37,637 bases of DNA from Candidatus Bathycorpusculum grumuli (GCA_009776805.1 WRNB01000003.1:1-37637); one strand, 5' to 3'. Counted from the stretch's first letter, positions 1 to 8,872 are shown. Notes: generated by a model from the letters alone, not told the origin. Translations and numbers: made by a program.

Positions 1-2
1 CT

Positions 3-92
3 GTTAAGCAGGAGAGGTCTGTTTTTGCTACTATTGTTGGTATTGTTGATGGGTCGGTGACTTCTTTGTTTCAAAAGTCTTCACACGGCTGA
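3..92 (+). CDS. C-terminal end of an unidentified gene (partial)
   Basis: From the window edge one frame stays open for 29 codons to a TGA at 90-92. The peptide contains VFATIVGIVDGSVTSLF, which looks like ordinary coding sequence with alternating hydrophobic residues rather than low-complexity translation. The rest of the gene lies outside the window, so no family can be named. It converges on and overlaps by 12 bases the end of the minus-strand ORF that stops at 81, so one of the two ends may be wrong. Confidence 0.3.
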   Translation, partial: VKQERSVFATIVGIVDGSVTSLFQKSSHG

Positions 93-455
93 ATAGTTAC
101 CTTTTAAGAAGCCTGATTTTACTGTAGGTAGAGTAATTGTGTTCTCACTTGAAGCGTATAGATGATGAGCTAATGTACCAAGTTTGTTTTTATTGGGTAT
201 TTGACCAAACGCCAAATCAAATATAACTATGCTTAACACGTTTTTTTGGTATTTCTTTTTAATTCCTTTGACTATTCTTGATAATGAACCTTCTTCTAAG
301 GCATTTAGCTCTTTATCATCAATTCGTTTGATAATTTCTTTAATTTTTGTGTTACTTTCTAGATATACATGCTGTTTGGTTGGCTTTATGCCTCTTGATG
401 GGCTAATAAAAGAAACACCGTTTGCTAATGTGATTTCTTTTTTTATTATACCCAA
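81..455 (-). CDS. Hypothetical protein, N terminus uncertain
   Basis: An open frame of 124 codons using a TTG at 453-455. I do not recognise the family. The protein is basic in its middle (KGIKKKYQKN) followed by a hydrophobic strand (VLSIVIFDLAFG). The frame stays open upstream of the TTG as far as about 588 and would encode CYDCFKSKRAKRDESLG just before it, with a CxxC pair that looks protein-like. However, no ATG, GTG or TTG occurs in that extension, so the gene may have lost its 5' end or be decayed. It is divergent from the antitoxin-like gene at 582 and is flanked by accessory genes. Confidence 0.4.
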   Translation of the reverse strand: MGIIKKEITLANGVSFISPSRGIKPTKQHVYLESNTKIKEIIKRIDDKELNALEEGSLSRIVKGIKKKYQKNVLSIVIFDLAFGQIPNKNKLGTLAHHLYASSENTITLPTVKSGFLKGNYSAV

Positions 456-581
456 ACTTTCGTCTCTTTTAGCTCTTTTACTTTTAAAGCAGTCATAACA
501 ATATGTTAAAAGACGAAGATATTTTAAAATACCTATAACATATAAAAAGTGCAGGTTCGAGTTTACATGGATGTTTAATAT

Positions 582-1271
582 ATGACTTTAATTGAGGATT
601 ATGGGTTGGAATCACCCACTAAAACCTTGTTATTGCTTATTTTATCTATAGAGGATTATAGTCACACAAAAAAAATGGATAAATTGCACATTCAGAAAAT
701 AATCAAATTTTTTGAAGAATTGTGTCAAAGTAAAAAAATTGATTTTTCGAATTTCAAATTAGGCGGTGTTTCATACAAGTTAGAGGAAAATAAACAAGAA
801 CTAATCGAATATGGATTCATAGAATTAACAAGTGGTTATTATAACCTCACAAATGAAGGTGATAAAGCTGCTAATTTGTTGAAACAAACATTTGATGAAG
901 AGAAATATGAAAAACTTGTTTATGCTAAGCAGTCTCTAAATGATTTACCTTCTGATGAATTAATGTATTTTATGTATAAGACTATCCCTACAACTCAGGA
1001 GCATTCAACCGAGTTTAAGCGTTTGGAGAGAAAAAACGAAAAATTGGTTAGTGTTCTGTTTTCAAAAAGAAAAATTGATGTTGCCACAGCATCAAGATGG
1101 CTTGGGATATCGAAAAATGAATTTATTAAAAAAATACCTAAAAAAACATTGTCTGTTGAGACACAGAAAGCTTTGATTGAGGGCTATCAACAGGGTGCTG
1201 ATGAGGATCTATCTATTGCAAAAGAATTTGAGTGGGTTGATTATGAACTTGACCAACAATGCAATATGTAG
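582..1271 (+). CDS. Antitoxin-like protein paired with a MazF remnant
   Basis: A 229-residue protein. The first ~110 residues look like a winged-helix region (helices around [16 protein letters not shown], then a strand-rich segment ending ITLTSG-like at about 85-95). The C-terminal third has a short helix-turn-helix-like stretch ([19 protein letters not shown], about 170-188). The last 29 bases overlap the start of a MazF/PemK-type toxin reading frame, the usual arrangement of antitoxin before toxin, and this is the main reason to call it an antitoxin. It is much longer than MazE. A TATA-like stretch sits at 538-548 and a weak GGATG lies before the ATG. The specific antitoxin family is not recognised. 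Confidence 0.55.
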   Translation: MTLIEDYGLESPTKTLLLLILSIEDYSHTKKMDKLHIQKIIKFFEELCQSKKIDFSNFKLGGVSYKLEENKQELIEYGFIELTSGYYNLTNEGDKAANLLKQTFDEEKYEKLVYAKQSLNDLPSDELMYFMYKTIPTTQEHSTEFKRLERKNEKLVSVLFSKRKIDVATASRWLGISKNEFIKKIPKKTLSVETQKALIEGYQQGADEDLSIAKEFEWVDYELDQQCNM

Positions 1272-1598
1272 AGGCGACATATTTCTTGTTAGACTTGATC
1301 CAGTTATGGGTTCTGAGCAAGGAAAAACTCGGCCGTGCGTAATCATTCAAAATGATCTGGGAACCAACATAGTACAATGACAATAGTTGCTTGCATAACA
1401 AGCAACCTAACACGTAGAGCACATCCTACAAATGTATTTGTTACAGCTAAAGAAACAGGACTTGACACAGACTCACTTGTTCTGCTTAATCAGATTAGAT
1501 CAGCTGATAAAAAACGTGTAATTAAAAAACTGGATTCTATTCCATACGTCAAAATGCTTGAAGTTAATGCTGCACTGGAAACAAGTTTAGATCTCTAG
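1243..1598 (+). pseudogene. MazF/PemK-type endoribonuclease toxin, frameshifted
   Basis: The first part, from ATG 1243, gives [20 protein letters not shown] followed by [11 protein letters not shown], the N-terminal signature of the MazF/PemK/Kid mRNA interferases. It then runs into TGA at 1378-1380. The other half is in the next frame: [13 protein letters not shown], matching the family's TIVAPIT-type strand, and it ends normally at 1598. Restoring one base within gggaac at 1360-1362 joins the two into a protein of about 118 residues, the usual length. One missing base is therefore the simplest explanation. The gene starts inside the end of the upstream antitoxin-like gene. Alternatives are an assembly error or programmed frameshifting; I see no slippery heptamer. 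Confidence 0.8.
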
Positions 1599-2450
1599 TT
1601 TGTGTATTTTGGTTTGATGATTCGTGAGTTGTTAATCAGCAGGTTGTTCATTACGCGGCTAATCATAGTACTATACTTCATGTATTTAAAATGACTGTTT
1701 GAATAAAAAGGCAAAAGTTTCAAAATACACTGTTTTAAATTTCACCTTAAGTTAACCAAATAACGAAATAGCATATAAACTGTTTTTTTCAGATAATCAG
1801 GTGTTGTATGAGAAAAAGTTAGGTAGAGTTGGGTTTGATGTGTGAATCGCTGATTTAAGATAGCTGATTTAGATAGCTGTTTGATGTGTGTTGATGGTTT
1901 GATGGTGGTTGGGTTACGTGAGGCACCGTTTTTTTAGGAATTACGCCACCGCAGACATCAACCACAAGGGTTGAGTCTCGCACCCCGTTAATTCGTGGTG
2001 GTGTGTTGTTGGTGTTTGTGTGTGTTGGTTTTTTGTGGTTTTTGGTGGAGGGGTTGTTTTGTGTACCCACCTAAAATAGCGAAAGGCCGTCTTTTTTGGG
2101 TGATATTGAGATGATTGATGTTTGGGGTTTTTATTGGTGTTTTGTGTGAGTGGTTGGGTTGTTTTGTTAAGGGGTGTGTAAGTGTTTTTTTATGGTGAAG
2201 TGTTGTTTTGTTTGTGGTGTTTTGTTGTTTGGGTTTTGTTGGAGTTTTGTTGGTGTGTTTGGGCGTGGTTTTTTTTCTGCGAGAATTGAGGGTTTGGTGG
2301 ATTATTTGTGGTCTTGGCATGAATTTTTCTATTTCAAATAATCTACTCTAAACTATGACACTGTCTTTTTTTAATTAATCCATACTTGACGATTTAGCTG
2401 AAATAAAACATAATAATCACCAAGAGACATAAGAAAAGAAGCGGAGTATT
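1599..2450. other. Gene-less region with repeat copy 1 and a G/T-rich tract
   Basis: No convincing gene. 1600-1900 is AT-rich with no recognised feature. 1928-2088 is copy 1 of the 161-bp repeat. From about 1990 to 2320 the plus strand is almost wholly G and T, so the minus strand is A/C-rich and gives threonine/asparagine/lysine-rich open frames that are composition artefacts. A ribosome-binding site (GCGGAG, 2440-2445) precedes the methyltransferase at 2451. Confidence 0.6.
1928..2088 (-). repeat. 161-bp intergenic repeat, copy 1
   Basis: This shares its full 161-bp extent with 21873-22033 (opposite orientation, about ten differences) and its first ~117 bp with 19282-19398. The core at 1951-1981 folds into a hairpin: GC, AGAC and TCAACC pair with GGTTGA, GTCT and GC around an ACAAG loop, with one bulged base on each side. 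CCACC (1946-1950) and GGTGG (1997-2001) can close outside it. The far end is CCTAAAATAGCGAAAGGCC. Strand is given so that all three copies read alike. Function unknown. Confidence 0.85.
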
Positions 2451-3377
2451 ATGAGCGGTAAGACACCCCATGTTGTTCAATATCAAGGTTCAAAGCGGAT
2501 ACTTGCTCCGCAAATTCTACAGTATATGCCACATAAATTTAAGCGGTTGTTGGAGCCATTTTCAGGTATGGCAGCCGTGTCGATCGCTGTGGCGGTCGAA
2601 TGTCGGACGGAGCGGTATATCATCAATGACTTAAACGAACCAATTGTAAAATTGTTAAAATCCGCAATTGAAACACCATCCACACTTGTAAAAAAGTATG
2701 AAATAACGTGGTCTGAACAGTTTAAATACAAAGACGGACATGTTGAACATTTCAACCATATAAGAGATCGATTTAATTCAGGAGAACAAAGCCCTGAAAA
2801 TATGCTGTATTTGTTGGCGCGTTGCGTGAAAGGTTCTGTTCGATATGGCAAAAATGGGAAATTTAATCAATCCCCCGATAAGCGTCGTCATGGTACGAAC
2901 CCAAAAAATGTGGCAAAAAACGTTCATGCAATTTCAGCTTTGATGAAAGGTAAAGTATCTTTTTCAGCATTAGATTATCATAAAATCTTTGAGTTGGCAC
3001 AACCTGGCGATTTGGTGTATATGGATCCGCCATATCAGGGTGTAACAAATAATCGTGATAATCGCTATTTTTCTGGTGTATCATTTGATGAATTTGTTGA
3101 AGCCCTTGAAACACTTAACAACAAAGGCATTAATTACTTAATCAGTTATGACGGAAAATGTGGTGGCAGGGAATATGGGAAAGAATTGCCACAAAAATTA
3201 GAATGCACAAAAATTTTACTCAACGCAGGACTTTCCACACAAGCTACATTGCTGGGTAAGCATAACACAACTTACGAAGCCTTGTATCTTAGCAAAAATC
3301 TTTCTTTCAATAGTAAAATGCGAAATATAATTGATGAAAGCCCGAAGCAAATGACGCTATTGGAAGTATCGTTATGA
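2451..3377 (+). CDS. D12-class DNA adenine N6-methyltransferase
   Basis: A 308-residue Dam-like methyltransferase that transfers a methyl group from S-adenosylmethionine to adenine in DNA. The N-terminal YQGSKR (11-16) is the usual D12 opening motif, EPFSGMAA (35-42) is the AdoMet-binding motif I, and DPPYQG (192-197) is the catalytic motif IV. Length is normal for the class. GCGGAG lies 6 bases before the ATG. The stop overlaps the start of the next frame (3374), which carries the DNA-binding half of a broken HNH nuclease, so this is the protecting enzyme of a type II restriction-modification pair. Recognition sequence cannot be read from the protein. The gene itself is intact. Confidence 0.9.
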   Translation: MSGKTPHVVQYQGSKRILAPQILQYMPHKFKRLLEPFSGMAAVSIAVAVECRTERYIINDLNEPIVKLLKSAIETPSTLVKKYEITWSEQFKYKDGHVEHFNHIRDRFNSGEQSPENMLYLLARCVKGSVRYGKNGKFNQSPDKRRHGTNPKNVAKNVHAISALMKGKVSFSALDYHKIFELAQPGDLVYMDPPYQGVTNNRDNRYFSGVSFDEFVEALETLNNKGINYLISYDGKCGGREYGKELPQKLECTKILLNAGLSTQATLLGKHNTTYEALYLSKNLSFNSKMRNIIDESPKQMTLLEVSL

Positions 3378-4086
3378 GTAAAGATTACTCGGAAAGTTTC
3401 TTAAAATTGCTTAATTCTATAACGGCAAAACGGCCACGTGCAGTAATTCAGCATATTATTGAATATGGATATATTACATCTCAGGAATTAAAAGACACTT
3501 ACGGATATAACCACCCGCCGCGTGCTGTTCGTGATGTTCGCGAACACGGAATCCCTTTAATCACCTACGTATTGAGGGTACAGATGGCAGAAACATTGCG
3601 GCTTATAGATTCGGTGACCCTAAAGATGTCATCAATGTAATCGCCAAATCAACTGGACGAACTTTGTTATCAAAAACATTAAAGCAGGCATTAATTGGTA
3701 AGCACGGAGCGAGGTGTTTCATTTATTATGAAACTATGAGCGAAGATTTGTTGCAAGTTGACCATCGTGTACCTTATGAAATTGGTGGCGAACCGGATGA
3801 AAAGGATATTGAAAAGTATATGTTACTTTGTCCGTCCGCTAATCGAGCAAAATCATGGACATGCGAACATTGTGCAAATTGGACAAACAAAGAACCAACT
3901 TTTTGTGTTAGCTGTTATTGGGCGCACCCTGAAAATTATGAACACATCGCAGGAAAACAACAAAAAGTAATATCTGTAATGTTCACAGGGGACGAAGTTG
4001 AAGACTATAAGCGGTTAATTGAAATCTCAGGTATTGACGGGGCGCAAAAAACCATTAAGCGGTTAGTACGGGATTTTGTGGAGTAA
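3374..4086 (+). pseudogene. HNH restriction endonuclease, frameshifted
   Basis: Two overlapping frames make one protein of about 237 residues. The first (3374 to about 3570) ends in a helix-turn-helix-like stretch (RAVRDVREHGIPLITYV). The second continues from about 3571 as EGTDGRNIAAYRFGDPKDV, then carries LLQVDHRVPYEIGGE, the HNH-type DHR core, and a zinc ribbon (CEHC...CVSC). One missing base near 3569-3571 joins them. The HNH zinc site is also damaged: the expected paired cysteines read CFIY and CPSA, so the second cysteine of each pair is absent. Coupled to the methyltransferase by an overlapping start. Likely a dead restriction enzyme; an assembly error would not explain the missing cysteines. 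Confidence 0.75.
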
Positions 4087-4129
4087 GTGGTTATTGCGGG
4101 TAAACCTGCAAGTTCAGCATTACAGTTGT

Positions 4130-4262
4130 AAACGTGACAAATATGACCTCAACACACACCATCAACTCACCAACCCACAGAGATCTCAACTCGCAACACA
4201 ACACCAACCAACAACAATCACCACTACCGACTGCCAAACAACAAAACACAACAAATAAAACA
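4130..4262 (+). other. A/C-rich tract downstream of the restriction remnant
   Basis: About 130 bases with very few G residues on the plus strand. It translates to threonine/asparagine/glutamine-rich peptides in several frames. One of a family of such tracts in this window; no gene is supported. The 80 bases that follow are plain AT-rich. Confidence 0.5.
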
Positions 4263-4340
4263 AATTACAACTGTAATACTTAACAATGTTGAGGCACTAC
4301 ATAGTTTGTAGCAAATAAACAACATAAACCAGACAATCAA

Positions 4341-4529
4341 CTAAATAAGAGTGAAGAGGTAACCTGCGCCAATGTTTCTTTTTCGGTTTACTCGGGCTAA
4401 TCTTTTTTGTTCACATACAACATATTTTTCGTTAAACACTTGACTTATTGCGTTAAATTCTTCAAGGGCGAGACTTGAAAAATTTCTAAAATACCCAAGT
4501 TTTTTAGATAACACAACACAATTAAACAC
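4341..4529 (-). pseudogene. IS5-like transposase, N-terminal stub
   Basis: A 62-codon frame whose sequence matches the start of IS5-group (DDE_Tnp_4) transposases as I know them: a short helix with FRNFSSLALEEFNAISQVF, then EQKRLARVNRKRNIGAGYLF, the basic segment preceding the catalytic domain. It stops right there and none of the DDE domain follows, so this is the truncated remnant of an insertion sequence. No terminal inverted repeats were found around it. Family assignment is from memory of the motif, without a search. Confidence 0.55.
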
Positions 4530-4647
4530 ATAAACACCTTAACAATCAAATAATACGCCCGCACGTTAATAAAAACTTCATTTTAAACCAAAAAACTAGT
4601 AACAATTAAGGCCTAATCAATAAACGTAAATGATTTTTAGCTTAATT

Positions 4648-4678
4648 AAAAAAAATGAGTGCATGGAAAAAACCATGC
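4648..4678 (-). terminator. Hairpin plus T-run after rnfC
   Basis: A perfect 6-bp inverted repeat, GCATGG and CCATGC (4661-4666 and 4673-4678), is separated by a 6-base loop. On the minus strand it is followed by a T-run (eight A residues at 4648-4655 on the plus strand). It sits 10 bases beyond the rnfC stop, so it probably ends that transcript. Archaeal termination usually needs only the T-run; the hairpin is an addition. Confidence 0.6.
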
Positions 4679-4688
4679 TAAAGATTGT

Positions 4689-5984
4689 TTAGTATCTTGA
4701 TGCCATGATTGTACTTGCTAGAGGTAGACGTGATGGACAGACATATGTACATGTTCCGCAACCGATGCAGTCTTTATTCCAGAGTTTTTCTGCTTTTTCC
4801 ATATTTGCCGCCATGATTGCATTGTAGATCAGAATTGGATGTAGTTTAACTGGGCAAGCACTGATACATTTTGAGCAGTGAATACACACAGTTTGTTTTT
4901 GTTCTTTTTTGCAGTTGTTTTCAGAAAATGGAATGATACTTGAGCTTCGTTTAGTTATTGGTGCTTCAGTTGTTGGAATTGCATGACCCATCATGACTCC
5001 ACCAACAACAACTTGTCTGACATCGTTCATGTCAATGTTGTTTTGGCTAAATATGTCACTTATCGGTGTACCAATTTTTACCAGTAAATTTTTAGGTTGT
5101 GCAATTTCACCATTAAATGCAACTACCCTACTTATGAGGGGTTCGCCAGCAAATACCGCATCTGCAATTGCGTTGATTGTAGCAACATTTTGAACAATAC
5201 AGCCACTTTCGTATGAACGTTTTTCAGGTGATGGTTCATAACCAAAGAGGGCTTTCTGTAAAACGCTTGCGTCACCTTGTTGATATTTAAAGTGTCCTGC
5301 AACTATTTTTATGTCTGGCTCGTTACCAAAAACTTCTTGTAATTTTGGTATTGCTTCTACTTTAGATACTTTTGTTGCAATGGTTACAGCTGGGTTGCCT
5401 AAAATTCTTTTTATTACATTTACACCGCGTAGTATATTTTCAGTTTTTTCGACAAGTAATCGTTCATCAGCTGTGTCGTAGGGTTCACCTTCAGTAGCAT
5501 TCACAACCAAATTTTTGATTGGAAACTCTGCTGGTGGGGATAGCTTGATGTGTGTTGGAAATCCTGCGCCTCCAAGACCAATTATGCCTGCTTCGTGTAT
5601 TATATTAAGTAAATCAGCTGGTTTAGTTTTTTCTAGTTCTGCTTCACAAATTGGAGTTAATGATTTGTCTTTAGTTCTTTTACAATCAGTTTCAATGAAT
5701 ATTGCGTTTGTAAATGTTTCTAGACAGTGATTATAGATGTTTCCGATGTTAACAACTTGACCTGATATTGGACTGTGTACCGGTGAACTTATACGTTCTT
5801 TTGAGTCAGCAATTTTTTGGCCTACTGCTACAGAGTCACCTACAGCTACAAGGGGGGAAAGAGGTTTCCCCGAGTGTTGATCCAAGATAACTATGGCAGT
5901 TTTAGGGTCTGGAAATATTTCAATGGGTGTTATGCGTGCTTGATCTTTGACTTCTTTTATATGTTCGTATGGCATTTTGTTCAT
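4689..5984 (-). CDS. rnfC: RnfC-like electron transport complex subunit
   Basis: The 431-residue peripheral subunit of the ion-translocating ferredoxin:NAD oxidoreductase, which binds NADH/FMN and passes electrons through iron-sulfur clusters. The N-terminal part has the barrel-sandwich segment SPVHSPISGQV (67-77). The nucleotide-binding glycine-rich stretch is GIIGLGGAGFPTHIKLSP (133-150). Two C-terminal ferredoxin clusters are complete: cysteines 367, 370, 373, 377 and 406, 409, 412, 416. The ATG at 5984 overlaps the rnfD stop (ATGA). A GGGAG lies immediately before it, better spaced for the ATG three codons in (5975), so the start may be 5975. Followed by a hairpin terminator. Length is normal. 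Confidence 0.93.
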   Translation of the reverse strand: MNKMPYEHIKEVKDQARITPIEIFPDPKTAIVILDQHSGKPLSPLVAVGDSVAVGQKIADSKERISSPVHSPISGQVVNIGNIYNHCLETFTNAIFIETDCKRTKDKSLTPICEAELEKTKPADLLNIIHEAGIIGLGGAGFPTHIKLSPPAEFPIKNLVVNATEGEPYDTADERLLVEKTENILRGVNVIKRILGNPAVTIATKVSKVEAIPKLQEVFGNEPDIKIVAGHFKYQQGDASVLQKALFGYEPSPEKRSYESGCIVQNVATINAIADAVFAGEPLISRVVAFNGEIAQPKNLLVKIGTPISDIFSQNNIDMNDVRQVVVGGVMMGHAIPTTEAPITKRSSSIIPFSENNCKKEQKQTVCIHCSKCISACPVKLHPILIYNAIMAANMEKAEKLWNKDCIGCGTCTYVCPSRLPLASTIMASRY

Positions 5985-7159
5985 CTCCCAAAGGGTTTAT
6001 GGATTCCTATACGGTCTAAGAGTGGTACAGTAAAGTTCATTATTAGCAATGCAAGTAATGCGCCACCAAAGAAGTTCATGTATGTTTGAATAATTACAGT
6101 TAGTACACCTAAGCCAATACCAAATATTATTTGTCCAGTTTTAGTATACGGAGTTGTAGCAGGATCAGTAGCCATAAAGAATCCTAAGAAAATAGAGCTT
6201 CCGATAAACAATTCAAACAGTAAACGTGTCATTGGGTCTCCACCGTAGATACCAGTCATAATTACAGACATCACAGCAACACTACCAAAGTATGAAGCAG
6301 TAACTTTCCATTTGAAATAATCTCGTAGCAAGAAAATTAGTACAGCACCGACAATGATCACAAGTATACTAGATGCTCCGCCAGGCCATCCGTGGAATTT
6401 AGTCAAAAGCATTACAGACTCAAGACTAGCAGGGTTAGCTGATCCTGGGTGACTGTAACAACCTTGCAGGTACATACCAAACATGTTTTTATCAATAGCA
6501 CTTGCAAGTTGAGGCATTCCTAGACCGCCGAGTGAAGCATCAGTTGTATTATATGCAGCCCAGTGTTCTTTTGTAAGGAACACAGAAAAGAGAAATGGTA
6601 ACAATACTATGAATTTTGCGGCGGCCGCTGGGTTTAGATATTTACGTCCCAGTAGTCCTCCTTGTAGTTTCTTGAAAAAGACAAGACCAAAGAAGGAAAT
6701 TATGGCTACGTAAATAAAGCACATAGGAGCACTCAATGCTTGAAGGGGCATTACTTCCACAGATCTTGCCATACCAGGAAGACCAAGTGAGTAACAAAGA
6801 GTTACAATTAACCCGAAAACTGCGGCTGACATTGTATTTATTTCACTGTCAACAGCGGCTTTTCCGATTATAAAGTCACTCAATACAGCTACTCCAACAG
6901 CAATCAATGCATTTATCAAAAGAATAGCACCGAGAGGCATTGCATAAAAGCCAGTTATTTCAGCAGTAGCAAATGATTCCATTTGGCTTTGTGTTGGCGT
7001 TGTAACTTGCCACCACATAGCAGCCGTGACGATTGTTATAATCATCAATGCAACAAAGGTGTAGTTCATTATGCGAGTTTTTGACATTGTACCAGTAATT
7101 TGTGGGGGTTGTGAAACAACCAAATCTTTAGGTTTTTCAACAGAGGATTGATTAGTCAT
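5981..7159 (-). CDS. rnfD: RnfD-like membrane subunit
   Basis: About 392 residues, integral membrane, NqrB/RnfD family. The start at 7159 is chosen because AGAGGT lies 8 bases upstream; an upstream in-frame start at 7186 lacks this. A ~45-residue cytoplasmic N terminus precedes roughly nine to ten hydrophobic helices. The family signature near the end is clear: FFMATDPATTPYTKTGQIIFG followed by a final helix. I cannot find the S/TGAT motif whose threonine carries covalent FMN in bacterial RnfD; the equivalent loop appears to read GSANPASLES. The stop overlaps the rnfC start by four bases. None of rnfG, E, A or B is next to the pair. Confidence 0.88.
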   Translation of the reverse strand: MTNQSSVEKPKDLVVSQPPQITGTMSKTRIMNYTFVALMIITIVTAAMWWQVTTPTQSQMESFATAEITGFYAMPLGAILLINALIAVGVAVLSDFIIGKAAVDSEINTMSAAVFGLIVTLCYSLGLPGMARSVEVMPLQALSAPMCFIYVAIISFFGLVFFKKLQGGLLGRKYLNPAAAAKFIVLLPFLFSVFLTKEHWAAYNTTDASLGGLGMPQLASAIDKNMFGMYLQGCYSHPGSANPASLESVMLLTKFHGWPGGASSILVIIVGAVLIFLLRDYFKWKVTASYFGSVAVMSVIMTGIYGGDPMTRLLFELFIGSSIFLGFFMATDPATTPYTKTGQIIFGIGLGVLTVIIQTYMNFFGGALLALLIMNFTVPLLDRIGIHKPFGR

Positions 7160-7186
7160 ATAGTAACCTCTTAATATGAAAAACAA

Positions 7187-7719
7187 ATTAACCTTACTTG
7201 ATATTAAACTCTTTCGGAAAAATAATAAGTAAGAAAAAAATTGTTTGTGCCATCTAATTGGTTGTTGGTTTTTTCTTATGTTACTGTTAAATTTGTGTTT
7301 GTTTTATTTTGGTTAAAGTATTTTTTTCATTTTGGTTTTGGGTTAAAATTATTTTTTGTTAGATTTTCATTGTATTTATTCGGTTTATATTGTTGATGTA
7401 GTTTATGTGTTTGTGATTGGGTTCAATGTTTGTTGTAAATTTTTTGTCGTTGGTGTAAGTATTCTATTTTTGTAAAGTATTGTGCTTTGAAATATTTTGT
7501 GGATTGTTTTTTCAATATCTGTTTGTTGTCGGTTGGTGATCTTTATAAGAGAATGTAAAAGAGAAGTTTGCAGTGTTTGTTTATCATTGTTTTTTCTGAA
7601 TATGTTATCTGTGAAGCAATAAAATCAGGTGATTGTTAAAACTGGTCGAAAGCAATTAAGCTGAAGTTTATGCTCGCTATAGGAAATTTTATATCGATAA
7701 AGTTTGATGTTAATACTTT
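7187..7719. promoter_or_regulatory. Divergent promoter region between rnfD and the radical SAM gene
   Basis: About 530 bases without a gene. 7260-7510 is T/G-rich on the plus strand. A TATA-like TTTTATAT lies at 7687-7694, about 28 bases before the GTG at 7720. That spacing puts the transcription start at or next to the start codon, so the radical SAM mRNA is probably leaderless, in keeping with the lack of a ribosome-binding site. I could not place the rnfDC promoter. Confidence 0.5.
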
Positions 7720-8826
7720 GTGATTAAATTGGTTCAAACTAGACCGCCCTTGTACATGGTAACTTGGAGATGTACGAGACGATGTGTAGGTAATTGTATT
7801 TACTGTAGTTATGTACCTAAATTTGCTAAGGATAACGAAGTAAACACTGAAACTGGTAAAAAAATTGTTGATGAAATGTATAATTTTGGTGCTAAATGGT
7901 TTGGTATTAGTGGAGGGGAACCATTAGTACGTGAAGACATTTTTGAAATTATTGAATACGCTAAAAAAATGTATGGTATGGAAGTGAGTTTAATCACAAG
8001 TGGGTTTGCTTTTGATCAAAAACGTTTAGATCTGCTAACAAAATATGAAGTTCACACGGCAGTGAGTATTGATGGTGATAAAGCTACAAACGACATTGTG
8101 AGAGGACAAGGCAGTTACGATAAAGCCACATATGCCATGCAAAAACTTGGAGAAAACGGTTTACTTGACTGTATAGTTACAACTATGAACAAATACAACA
8201 TTAACGTGCTTGAACACACTTGTCAATTAGCAGCTGAATACGGCGGTAAAATGGTTGTTTACCACAACCTTGTGCCAGTTGGAAGAGCAAGTGATAACAT
8301 GATAGACTTGGCTCCAACAGCAGATCAATATGAAACAGCACTTAACCAACTATACGATTATGAAATAAAATATAATCGTAACAAGAAAAACAATAATTTC
8401 CGCGTCAATGTTTATTCACCATTCTATGCAAGAATTGTAAAACAGCGAAACCCAGCAAGATTTTGGGATTGGTTTACCAACGAATTCTTAGGTAAATGTA
8501 CGATCGGCGGAGACTATATAGGTGTAACAGAAAACGGTGACTATAGACCATGTGGTTTTCATGAAGGCTACCGTTTAGCTAACGTTAATAACAAGAGTTT
8601 AAAAACAGCATGGGAAGAACTTCAAACTAACCCACTTCATCTTAAACTAAGAGACAAGAGTCAAATTAAAGGTAAATGTGGGATTTGTGAATACAGAGAA
8701 ATCTGTGGTGGATGTAGAACACGTGCTGAATTTTATACAGGCGATTTATTTGAGACTGATCCCGCGTGTGCATACATACCGCAAGTTATGCGAGAAAACT
8801 CTGAACACCTACTAAAGAAACAATAA
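7720..8826 (+). CDS. Radical SAM/SPASM enzyme, NirJ/AhbC/AhbD-like
   Basis: A 368-residue radical S-adenosylmethionine enzyme. The cluster-binding CxxxCxxC is C22-VGN-C26-IY-C29. GGEP (about residues 66-69) is the AdoMet-binding motif. The C-terminal SPASM domain carries KCGICEYREICGGCRTRA and a following TGD...DPAC, a pattern typical of the heme-modifying group (NirJ, AhbC, AhbD) and of PqqE-like enzymes, which bind auxiliary 4Fe-4S clusters. An extra cysteine pair occurs earlier (KCTIGGDY...RPCGFHEG). No heme-biosynthesis or precursor-peptide gene is adjacent, so the substrate is open: siroheme decarboxylation route, peptide modification or other. GTG start, probably leaderless. Confidence 0.82.
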   Translation: MIKLVQTRPPLYMVTWRCTRRCVGNCIYCSYVPKFAKDNEVNTETGKKIVDEMYNFGAKWFGISGGEPLVREDIFEIIEYAKKMYGMEVSLITSGFAFDQKRLDLLTKYEVHTAVSIDGDKATNDIVRGQGSYDKATYAMQKLGENGLLDCIVTTMNKYNINVLEHTCQLAAEYGGKMVVYHNLVPVGRASDNMIDLAPTADQYETALNQLYDYEIKYNRNKKNNNFRVNVYSPFYARIVKQRNPARFWDWFTNEFLGKCTIGGDYIGVTENGDYRPCGFHEGYRLANVNNKSLKTAWEELQTNPLHLKLRDKSQIKGKCGICEYREICGGCRTRAEFYTGDLFETDPACAYIPQVMRENSEHLLKKQ

Positions 8827-8872
8827 ACCAGTTTTATTTTACTTTTCTTTTTATTTTTTTAAAAATTATTTT
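8827..8872. terminator. T/A-rich bidirectional terminator
   Basis: Between the converging radical SAM gene and the GT-C gene the 39-base gap is packed with T-runs on the plus strand and A-runs that read as T on the minus strand. Oligo-T tracts are the usual archaeal termination signal, so this short segment probably ends both transcripts. Confidence 0.5.

Noticed and set aside
1951-1981. Repeat core as integron attC site
   Set aside because: An RYYYAAC-like and a GTT-like box are present, but the second does not fit GTTRRRY and the paired inner boxes are missing.
1988-2320. Minus-strand open frame rich in Thr, Lys and Asn
   Set aside because: Composition of an A/C-rich strand creates it; no ribosome-binding site or domain. 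The repeat core could still be a short peptide.
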